Origin: Candidatus Yonathbacteria bacterium RIFCSPHIGHO2_01_FULL_51_10
GTDB taxonomy: Bacteria > Patescibacteriota > Minisyncoccia > Phycocordibacterales > UBA1539_B
DNA: 5,207 nucleotides
Assembly: GCA_001823505.1 (NCBI GenBank)
Contig: MHUS01000033.1
Location: forward strand, 1-5,207
Direction: 5' to 3'
Shown one piece after another: positions 1-5,207 of this stretch. Below the pieces are notes generated by a model. It saw only the letters and a list, made by a program, of their open reading frames with translations. It searched no databases and was not told the DNA's origin. A program made the translations under genes and the position numbers. Position 1 is the stretch's first letter. Each line of letters starts with the position of its first letter.

Positions 1-147
1 CGTCTCATACTGCACATCAATCTGCCTGAAAACATGTCTTCCTTTGTGGTAATGCACGTCTCTCAAGACCGAATGATATCCTTTCCTTGCCAGCAGCATC
101 TCAAGCCAGAGTTCAAACTGCGTGCCTTTCGCCTGTTCCGGAGTCAT
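1..147 (-). CDS. Restriction-endonuclease-like PD-(D/E)XK protein, N-terminal part only (cut by left window edge)
   Basis: Reading leftward from position 147, 49 codons are open and run off the window, so only the N-terminus is visible. It has the layout of a restriction-endonuclease fold. First comes a helix with a Phe-Glu pair (GTQFELWLEMLLARKGY, Glu at residue 12), which matches the helical motif I glutamate. Then comes a basic stretch (HYHKGRHVFRQIDVQYE, Asp at residue 44), which resembles the 'QIDV' strand carrying the metal-binding aspartate in Mrr-like and related endonucleases. The expected E/Q-x-K half of the active site would lie just beyond the edge. Two ATG codons stand in tandem (148-150 and 145-147). 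I chose the second because it lies 7 nt from an AAAGGA ribosome binding site; the first would add one Met. The gene lies 64 bp downstream of the β-CASP RNase gene on the same strand and is probably co-transcribed with it. It probably cuts DNA in the cytoplasm, but the specificity is unknown. The family call is by eye from a fragment. Confidence 0.72.
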   Translation of the reverse strand, partial: MTPEQAKGTQFELWLEMLLARKGYHSVLRDVHYHKGRHVFRQIDVQYET

Positions 148-154
148 CATCCCT

Positions 155-160
155 TCCTTT
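155..160 (-). promoter_or_regulatory. Shine-Dalgarno site of the partial endonuclease gene
   Basis: On the minus strand the sequence reads AAAGGAAGGGATGATG. AAAGGA lies 4 nt from the first ATG and 7 nt from the second, so it favours the second as the start. This strong site in a short intergenic gap also supports the reading frame that leaves the window. Confidence 0.6.
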
Positions 161-211
161 AATCAGAATCAGCTATAAAAGAGGAAGGTGTATAGGAGAG
201 GACAACAGAGG

Positions 212-1783
212 TCATCCCAGCCGATATGTCCTTCCCTTTCTAACGATCTCTACGGGGACATCAAGTTTTGAAGCAAGCGTACGCTGCATCCATTCGCTCG
301 GCTCCGTGTCGCCATGCACGACAAAGACTCCCTTTCGCGGCCGTACGTGATTCACGACATGATTAACACAGTCGTTGCCATCCGCATGCGCTCCATAACT
401 TCTAATGCGCACGACTTCCGCCCTTCGTGTGTACGTTTTCCCTTCAATCTCAATCTCGCCCCTGAGATCTTCAAGCTGCGCCCCGGTGCATCCCGGCTTT
501 TGATAGCCGGTTATAACAAGAAGGCTATTGGAATCGCTCACATGGTTTGCAAGATGTCTTACTATTCTTCCCATTGACCACATTCCGGATGCTGAGATGA
601 TAACATAGGGCCCTCGCAGCTTATCGAGAGCGACTGAGTCTTTTCTGTCGCGCACGATTCTCAAGTTTGGAAATTTGAATGGATTTTCCTGCCGATTCCG
701 GAAATCCCTCTGCGCGCTATCGCTCAGGCATTCAAGATGCTTCATAATCACGGGGTTGAGCTTCGCAGCCCCTGGACTATCGAGATAAATCACAAGGTCG
801 CGCGGAAGTTTGCCTCTCTTGTAGCTCCAGAACAGGTCCGATAGTATGGCATGTGTTCGCATGATCGAGAACGCGCCAATAAGAATTCGCTTCCCGTCTC
901 GACAGCCTCTAAACACAAGCTCTTCAAGATCTTCTCTTGATTTATGCCTGTCCGCGTGCTGTTTTCCGCCGTACGTTGCTTCAATTAAGCAGTAATCGAT
1001 AGCCCCAAATTCCGTGTGTGGTTTTCTAAGAAGAGGCACTTCACAATCGCTTCTTCCCAGATCGACGCACGTTAAAACCTTAATTTTTGAATCACCGACC
1101 ATAACCTCATAGAGAACTTGTGATGACCCTATGATATGCCCCGCATCATAGAGGGTTGCTATGAATCCTCGTTGCTCTCCATTTGGAATAAACGGGGTTT
1201 CATATCTCATACCCTGGAAATTTTCCATTATTTGCCGAGCGTGTTTTTGAAGGAATGCCGGCTTTTCCCGCCCAGGGTAAGCGTTTGCCCGCGGTTTCCT
1301 AAATGCATCGCCTTCCCCAATCCGTTCTGCCGCCTTTGCTATCCATTGCTGCTGAGCTTGGTACGTAAGCTGCTGTTCAACAATCGCTTTCGTCGCGGTA
1401 TGACCAAAAAACGGCCCTCGATATCCATTGAGAGGTAGCTTTCCGACATCCCCGATATGGTCAAAATGCCCATGAGAAAGAACTACAGAATCAAGGTTAT
1501 CAACGCGAAATGGCAGATCCCTTCCAAGTCTAACTTCTTCATCTTCCATCACATTGCCGCAATCATGAAGCACTTTCTCTGTTGTCAAGTCCGGATGGAC
1601 GAGCAGAAAGACATGCTTTGATCCGGCAAGAACGCCGTCTATTCCACCATATCCTTGATAGTAAAGCCCCGGTTGCACGTTAGAGACAAGTGCTCGTCGC
1701 TTTATAAATTCATAAGCGAGCGCACGGTAGGGAGAGCAGTTAATGTGAGGTCTACATGCGCTTTTCCATTTGTTTATTAGCAC
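212..1783 (-). CDS. Metallo-β-lactamase/β-CASP ribonuclease (CPSF73/Ysh1-like, COG1236 type)
   Basis: A complete 523-residue zinc-dependent RNase of the metallo-β-lactamase/β-CASP superfamily, related to the eukaryotic mRNA 3'-end endonuclease CPSF73 and its prokaryotic relatives. All diagnostic motifs are visible. The metallo-β-lactamase half shows Asp74 (HDCGN), the HxHxDH motif at 104-109 (SHGHFDHIG), His216 (AGHIIGS) and Asp241 (CVDLG). The β-CASP half shows motif A Glu268 (EATYG), motif B His410 (SGMWSMGRIVRHL) and motif C His466 (GAHAD). A C-terminal RMMBL segment (about 455-520) includes VFVVHGD at 486-492. The protein should therefore be catalytically competent, acting on RNA in the cytoplasm. 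There are no N-terminal KH domains as in archaeal aCPSF1. The first ~40 residues, with Cys10 and Cys16, are an unusual extension. The GTG start is supported by AAGGGG 9 nt upstream; the nearby ATG at 1786-1788 stops after three codons. The gene leads a leftward pair with the endonuclease at 1-147. A DNA-acting role, known for some β-CASP proteins, cannot be excluded. Confidence 0.93.
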   Translation of the reverse strand: MLINKWKSACRPHINCSPYRALAYEFIKRRALVSNVQPGLYYQGYGGIDGVLAGSKHVFLLVHPDLTTEKVLHDCGNVMEDEEVRLGRDLPFRVDNLDSVVLSHGHFDHIGDVGKLPLNGYRGPFFGHTATKAIVEQQLTYQAQQQWIAKAAERIGEGDAFRKPRANAYPGREKPAFLQKHARQIMENFQGMRYETPFIPNGEQRGFIATLYDAGHIIGSSQVLYEVMVGDSKIKVLTCVDLGRSDCEVPLLRKPHTEFGAIDYCLIEATYGGKQHADRHKSREDLEELVFRGCRDGKRILIGAFSIMRTHAILSDLFWSYKRGKLPRDLVIYLDSPGAAKLNPVIMKHLECLSDSAQRDFRNRQENPFKFPNLRIVRDRKDSVALDKLRGPYVIISASGMWSMGRIVRHLANHVSDSNSLLVITGYQKPGCTGAQLEDLRGEIEIEGKTYTRRAEVVRIRSYGAHADGNDCVNHVVNHVRPRKGVFVVHGDTEPSEWMQRTLASKLDVPVEIVRKGRTYRLG

Positions 1784-1792
1784 TGCATTCTA

Positions 1793-1798
1793 CCCCTT
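1793..1798 (-). promoter_or_regulatory. Shine-Dalgarno site of the β-CASP RNase gene
   Basis: The minus strand reads TTAAGGGGTAGAATGCAGTG. AAGGGG lies 9 nt before the GTG at 1781-1783. It decides the start, because the ATG between them (1786-1788) is in another frame and terminates after three codons. A later in-frame GTG (residue 36) has no comparable site. Confidence 0.5.
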
Positions 1799-1886
1799 AA
1801 AATTCCGAGTGGGTTAGCCACCAATAAGTGACGGATGTAGAAAATTAATACGTTACTCAGATAATATTTTAAAAGGATCTGTACTT

Positions 1887-1895
1887 AGAAAGTGA
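1887..1895 (+). promoter_or_regulatory. Degenerate ribosome binding site of the 931-aa gene
   Basis: AGAAAGTGA just before the ATG matches seven of nine bases of AGGAGGTGA, the complement of the 16S rRNA 3' end, in a register that gives normal spacing to the start. The better-looking AAAAGGA at 1871-1877 is 19 nt away, too far for this ATG, and no ATG, GTG or TTG lies in frame between them. Confidence 0.35.
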
Positions 1896-1896
1896 G

Positions 1897-4692
1897 ATGA
1901 AAAGCTGGGATCCTGCCAGATCGGTTCGATTGAACGCAGCCCTTGATAGTCTGGCTGCAATGATGAGAGAAGGTATAATTGCTCCCGTGATTAGCCCCAA
2001 GACGTTATGCGAGCTGGGCGCTGAATTTACTGATCTGTACCATGCAGCATTCCAACGGAGTGATAGGCCCGCGTGGGCACGCCAGAGCTTTGCTGCAACG
2101 CAGGATGATGATTCGGGCTTTGATGCCCTGTGCGCTGAATTAAGCGCGAGATGTGGCTTTCCGGTTGAAAACCGCAAAAAGATTATGCCTTTGTATCAAA
2201 CGCATAGCCGTTCTGAAGGCAGGCATATTAAAGAGTTGATGCAACAATATGAACAAGGCGCGATTTCCCGGGGGGATGCGCTCCGGCAGCTTTCGGATCA
2301 GCAGATATCCCTGTCTGCAAGCCAGGAAAGAAGATATTTCCCCCAAACGCAACGATCACCAAGTGCTGTTCAGGATTTGGAACGACGGATTCAGCGGCTT
2401 AAACGATCATTGGAGTTCGCGACACCGTATCAGGATTGTGAGAAGGGATTTCTGTTTGAGGGAGCTGTTGGATGCTTTCTTGTTCACAAGTACGGACGAG
2501 ATCATGTTGCACCGCAAAGGAGGATGATCGTTCAGTACCATGATCTTAAGGGCAAAGCTCATCGCGAGGTATTTTCAGACTTTATTGTGGATGGAACAAT
2601 CATTGAGGTGAAGTGGAGGAATTCTCTGGAGAACATTCTTAATTCAGTGCTCCCCCAGCTCTCTGCATATACCGACATCCATGGGGTTACGCCATCCGCG
2701 ATGGTTGTTTCTAAAGAGACCAACCATGAGCTCAAGGCAATGCTGGGTAGAAATGTTTCATTTACTGACGAAACCCGGCGTATGGGTATTGAAAATTTAT
2801 TCGGCAAACCGCTCAGTATTAACTATCTCCTTTTTGAAGACCTTATATGGCAGGATGAAGAATCGGGCACGTTTACAGCATTAATGCAAGAGATAGACGC
2901 TCTTGTGCAGAAAGGGGATCATGTTCGCATGAGTGAGTACAGCGCAGCGCTGCGGCAGATCTATCTTCAGGGCCATTCCATTGAATCAAAGGTGAAGGAA
3001 CTCACGAGGATTATGAGTGAACAAGCACCCCTGCCTGCGCATCGGCTGGCTGAACAATTTGGGCCCATCACTCTTTCAGCGCAGGAGTCAGCAGATTATA
3101 AAAGACGTACTTCTATCATCATGAAGAGCGCTCGGTCAAGGATGAACGGTTTATTGGCCAGGGTATATCATGAATACACCGGTGTTCGGATCCGGAAGCT
3201 CGACCATGCTGCAATCCAATGTTTAATGAGTGCTTCCGACGAGGATCTCGGGAATGCTTTAAAAAAGGTTTATGAGCGTAATGATGGCCATGAGCCAAGT
3301 GTAAATATCAACAAGAGGCCCTACGTCAAAGATTTCATCACGGCACATGAGGACGCATATAAGAGACATATTCAGGAGATAACGAGGAAGTTGTCATCAG
3401 TAATTGGTGTGCTGCAAGGAGTTAATAATGAACAAATCGAAATGATGCGGGATTCTCTAGCTGATTTCCGTACTAGCGTAAATGTCATTTACTCGAGTTT
3501 GCAACAGAATAATCTCATCGATATGGGCCGGGAGGATTTTAAAGTTGATTGGAGGCTTATAGGCGAAGAATGTGAGCGCACCGCTCAGAAAGTGATTCAA
3601 TACATAAAGGAGTACGACTCGCTGCTCGTATCACGTGTGGAACTGCTCAACCAGGAAGGTAACACGCGGTTTTTGAGAATCAACCGTAGTCACCGACTAG
3701 ATTTAATGGAAGGTCTTGAAACGTCTGTCAATCAGTGTCAGGACGCATTGAATACATTAAAAAGGTATCTAAGTGATCAGCGTTGTCAGCAAATATTTGA
3801 TAGGGCGGCGCAGATGGTGGATAGGCGTGAATTTCAGGGGCCGTCGAGTGTAAGGCGGATAGTCAACCAATTGAGTAGTTCAGCTCGTCTCGCTGCTGTA
3901 GGAACCGTTCCCCGGTTATACGAAGCGATCGCAAGTGGGGCGCGTGCTTTAATGTCAATTTGTCCCCCTCAGGCAGATTTGATGTTTGGGGTAATCCGTA
4001 GATTTGGTGCAATCTATGCAGTTAGTGGAAATTCTCGAAGCATGCTCTGTTGTGAGGCGGATGAAGTTTTTACGCCGATTCAGGTGCACATATTAAACAT
4101 GCAAAAAATGCATGAAATGGATGGCTATCTCATGATATACTTACCTGACATTTCATTCTATCCACACTTCTTGAGAGGATACCTTGATCAGGAATTAAAA
4201 GAACCTCCCATGAGAATCGACTGCCCGCATGATTCTGTGAGAGGTACATTCATGTCTGCGGACATCAACGCCCTCTTTCAAGAAACGATAGCTGACCTGG
4301 ATACTCGTTCTGTTGGGTATGTCGTCGAGATATTGAGCGGTAAGTGTTATTTCTTAAACGCATATTTGAGTTTTAAAGCGTGTGAGATCAAGCATCAAAA
4401 TAATATTATCACCTTACCAAAAGACATGGAGTCCCTTTTAGGCATTATGAGAAAATTAGTTGCAGTCGGAGTGCCCTCTGCACGAATGATTCTTGATCAC
4501 TATCATAGGATCGTATATGATGCCGGGGTCTTAGCAATGTATAGTGAAACTGCTGCTGCCGAATATTTACGCGGTGTTCACCTTGAGACAGATCATGATC
4601 CATTGAAGCTGCATGGACACTTGGTAACTGCTATGAAGGCCGACGTTGAACGATTTGTAAATCTGGCGGTGAAATTAGGTATCAAGTTTTAG
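1897..4692 (+). CDS. Large protein of unknown family with an N-terminal-half PD-(D/E)XK nuclease domain
   Basis: A 931-residue protein I do not recognise as a whole. The visible domain is a PD-(D/E)XK nuclease core at about residues 184-275. It has a helix with Glu188 (FLFEGAVGCFLVHKYG), then Asp228 (FSDFIVDG) and Glu237-x-Lys239 (TIIEVKWR). The D-x8-E-x-K spacing, the hydrophobic strands and a following helix and strand (PQLSAYTDIHGVTPSAMVVS) fit the restriction-endonuclease fold. All four catalytic positions are present, so metal-dependent nucleic-acid cleavage is a fair inference. Residues 1-155 are mainly helical. Residues 155-175 (VQDLERRIQRLKRSLEF) look like a short coiled coil leading into the nuclease. 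Residues 330-660 are long, charged, probably helical stretches. Residues 665-931 are more globular and Cys-containing (C689, C718, C719, C776, C817, C829). I see no P-loop, helicase, methylase, signal peptide or transmembrane segment. The ATG at 1897 is the first start in frame after a TAA at 1870-1872. It diverges from the β-CASP RNase gene and is followed 65 bp later by another rightward gene, a possible partner. DNA restriction or defence is possible but unproven. Confidence 0.88.
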   Translation: MKSWDPARSVRLNAALDSLAAMMREGIIAPVISPKTLCELGAEFTDLYHAAFQRSDRPAWARQSFAATQDDDSGFDALCAELSARCGFPVENRKKIMPLYQTHSRSEGRHIKELMQQYEQGAISRGDALRQLSDQQISLSASQERRYFPQTQRSPSAVQDLERRIQRLKRSLEFATPYQDCEKGFLFEGAVGCFLVHKYGRDHVAPQRRMIVQYHDLKGKAHREVFSDFIVDGTIIEVKWRNSLENILNSVLPQLSAYTDIHGVTPSAMVVSKETNHELKAMLGRNVSFTDETRRMGIENLFGKPLSINYLLFEDLIWQDEESGTFTALMQEIDALVQKGDHVRMSEYSAALRQIYLQGHSIESKVKELTRIMSEQAPLPAHRLAEQFGPITLSAQESADYKRRTSIIMKSARSRMNGLLARVYHEYTGVRIRKLDHAAIQCLMSASDEDLGNALKKVYERNDGHEPSVNINKRPYVKDFITAHEDAYKRHIQEITRKLSSVIGVLQGVNNEQIEMMRDSLADFRTSVNVIYSSLQQNNLIDMGREDFKVDWRLIGEECERTAQKVIQYIKEYDSLLVSRVELLNQEGNTRFLRINRSHRLDLMEGLETSVNQCQDALNTLKRYLSDQRCQQIFDRAAQMVDRREFQGPSSVRRIVNQLSSSARLAAVGTVPRLYEAIASGARALMSICPPQADLMFGVIRRFGAIYAVSGNSRSMLCCEADEVFTPIQVHILNMQKMHEMDGYLMIYLPDISFYPHFLRGYLDQELKEPPMRIDCPHDSVRGTFMSADINALFQETIADLDTRSVGYVVEILSGKCYFLNAYLSFKACEIKHQNNIITLPKDMESLLGIMRKLVAVGVPSARMILDHYHRIVYDAGVLAMYSETAAAEYLRGVHLETDHDPLKLHGHLVTAMKADVERFVNLAVKLGIKF

Positions 4693-4751
4693 GGAATCAC
4701 TCAGATTATCCGATACAACAACAATCCTTAAATATCTCACGTGCATTCCCT
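4691..4751 (+). repeat. Inverted repeat spanning the 931-aa stop codon and the downstream gap
   Basis: AGGGAATCAC (4691-4700) pairs with GTGCATTCCCT (4741-4751): seven base pairs, a bulged C at 4744, then three more pairs, around a 40-nt loop. It overlaps the TAG stop at 4690-4692. There is no following U-tract, so it is not a typical intrinsic terminator. In RNA it could form a hairpin just before the next gene's start. Confidence 0.4.
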
Positions 4752-4758
4752 TCGGATA
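4707..4758 (+). repeat. Inverted repeat reaching the start codon of the downstream gene
   Basis: TATCCGA (4707-4713) is the exact reverse complement of TCGGATA (4752-4758), and the last base is the A of the downstream ATG. The pairing interleaves with the 4691-4751 stem, and its 3' arm begins directly after that stem's 3' arm. The two helices cannot nest, so they may be alternative structures. A 7-bp match in a 65-bp gap could arise by chance. Confidence 0.35.
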
Positions 4759-5207
4759 TGAGCGCCACGCCAAGCTTATCTACCCGTATGAACAACCGCA
4801 TAGATGATTTTTTCATGACGGGCCTTAATTTCGTCGGTGTTTTAGGTGATGATCTGTATCATCTTATCTTAGAGGGGCGTAAGAAAGCAGCACCGTATGT
4901 TGCATGTGCAGCCGGTGAGTATGAAACGATTGATGCCGCAGTGAGAGAGGCAATGCAGGATTCTGAACTTAGGACTTTGGCGCATGTCGTCGCTGATAAT
5001 GCCCATAAGGGAAAGGAGGCGTTACGCTATGCGCTCCATTGCACTCGTGACGCGTACACATCGGGATTGGAAAGTCTGGCAACGACAAATCCAAGAGTTG
5101 CCGGATGGTGGCAGGGCCTTGTTAATTCTCAGCTCGGAACGAAGACAAATTATAGGCCTGATTGTGACGAGTACACGCATGCGATGACTCAGGGAAAGAT
5201 TGTTGGC
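4758..5207 (+). CDS. Hypothetical protein, N-terminal 150 residues (cut by right window edge)
   Basis: An ATG at 4758 opens a frame of 150 codons with no stop before the window ends, so the 3' end is missing. The product begins MSATPSLSTRMNNRIDDFF. It appears mostly helical, with hydrophobic residues at 20-38 (MTGLNFVGVLGDDLYHLIL) interrupted by charges, so it is probably not a membrane segment. An Ala- and charge-rich helical stretch follows at 57-110, then a Trp pair (AGWWQGLV, 115-122). I recognise no family, catalytic motif or signal peptide. No ATG, GTG or TTG lies in this frame between the previous stop and 4758. ATG at 4788 (residue 11) is an alternative start. No Shine-Dalgarno is evident upstream of either, and the start is contacted by an inverted repeat, which suggests weak, coupled or structure-controlled translation. 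It lies 65 bp after the 931-aa nuclease gene on the same strand with no terminator between them, so it is probably in the same operon and may act with it. A competing 67-codon frame inside it looks like a shadow. Confidence 0.68.
   Translation, partial: MSATPSLSTRMNNRIDDFFMTGLNFVGVLGDDLYHLILEGRKKAAPYVACAAGEYETIDAAVREAMQDSELRTLAHVVADNAHKGKEALRYALHCTRDAYTSGLESLATTNPRVAGWWQGLVNSQLGTKTNYRPDCDEYTHAMTQGKIVG

Larger units (their letters stand above)
1784..1896. promoter_or_regulatory. Divergent intergenic region expected to hold promoters for both directions
   Basis: This 113-bp gap separates the start codons of the two large genes, so both transcripts probably begin in or near it. It is AT-rich, especially at 1841-1874. 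For the rightward gene, GATAAT at 1860-1865 matches a σ70 -10 element at five of six bases, but no good -35 sits 16-18 bp upstream. For the leftward gene, TATTAA (minus strand, 1845-1850) with TTTAAA 17 bp upstream is a weak candidate. These two overlap, so the promoters could compete. A small GTGG/CCAC inverted repeat (1809-1821) is too short to call an operator. The existence of promoters is inferred from gene orientation; the elements themselves are tentative. Confidence 0.35.

Noticed and set aside
87..577. Two 87-codon plus-strand frames (87-350 and 314-577)
   Set aside because: Both overlap the 3' part of the β-CASP RNase gene, whose motifs fix the real frame on the other strand; they show no ribosome binding site or recognisable protein features.
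1136..1438. 100-codon plus-strand frame opposite the RNase gene
   Set aside because: It lies wholly within the well-supported minus-strand coding sequence and its product looks like a frame shadow.
1809..1821. GTGG-GTTAG-CCAC inverted repeat in the divergent intergenic region
   Set aside because: Only four base pairs per arm, too short to support an operator call.
1871..1877. AAAAGGA as the ribosome binding site of the 931-aa gene
   Set aside because: It is 19 nt upstream of the only credible start codon, outside functional spacing, with no alternative ATG, GTG or TTG in frame between.
1869..2352. Minus-strand frames of 102 and 70 codons (1869-2177, 2140-2352)
   Set aside because: They are antisense to the start of the 931-aa gene, with low-quality composition and no start signals.
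2249..2884. Plus- and minus-strand frames overlapping the nuclease domain (2249-2527, 2559-2807, 2681-2884)
   Set aside because: This region encodes the PD-(D/E)XK motif in the main frame, so the others are shadows. I considered a programmed frameshift, but the main frame is uninterrupted for 931 codons.
4591..4600. Perfect 10-bp palindrome GATCATGATC
   Set aside because: It lies inside the 931-aa coding sequence, encodes ordinary residues (around TDHDP), and short palindromes of this size occur by chance in a 5-kb window.
4693..4757. Intrinsic terminator after the 931-aa gene
   Set aside because: The inverted repeats here are not GC-rich compact hairpins and no U-tract follows, so read-through into the next gene is more likely.
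4984..5187. 67-codon plus-strand frame near the right edge
   Set aside because: It overlaps the longer open frame starting at 4758, which is open for all 150 codons to the edge. The AAGGAGG-like sequence near 5013 lies inside the frame, not before its start.

Overview
This window looks like part of an accessory, nuclease-rich locus from a prokaryotic genome. Shine-Dalgarno-like sequences precede three of the four genes and one gene starts with GTG, which favours a bacterium. The β-CASP RNase family present here is also common in archaea, so I do not assign a taxon. There are no tRNA, rRNA, CRISPR or insertion-sequence signals.

Layout: two genes read leftward and two rightward from a 113-bp divergent intergenic region (1784-1896). 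Leftward is a complete 523-aa metallo-β-lactamase/β-CASP ribonuclease (212-1783, GTG start). After 64 bp comes the first 49 codons of a restriction-endonuclease-like PD-(D/E)XK protein, which runs off the left edge (1-147). Rightward is a 931-aa protein (1897-4692). I recognise it only by an apparently complete PD-(D/E)XK nuclease signature near residues 184-275; the other ~650 C-terminal residues are unfamiliar. After 65 bp with two competing inverted repeats comes a 150-codon open frame (4758 to the right edge) of unknown function that is still open where the window ends.

How they may work together: three of the four products carry intact or partly visible nuclease signatures, one of RNA-cleaving type and two of DNA-cleaving type. 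The divergent packing suggests shared regulation. A defence or mobile-element-control role is a reasonable inference, but I see no methyltransferase, helicase, ATPase or integrase in the window that would define a known system. The 931-aa nuclease fusion and its downstream partner are the best candidates for something undescribed.
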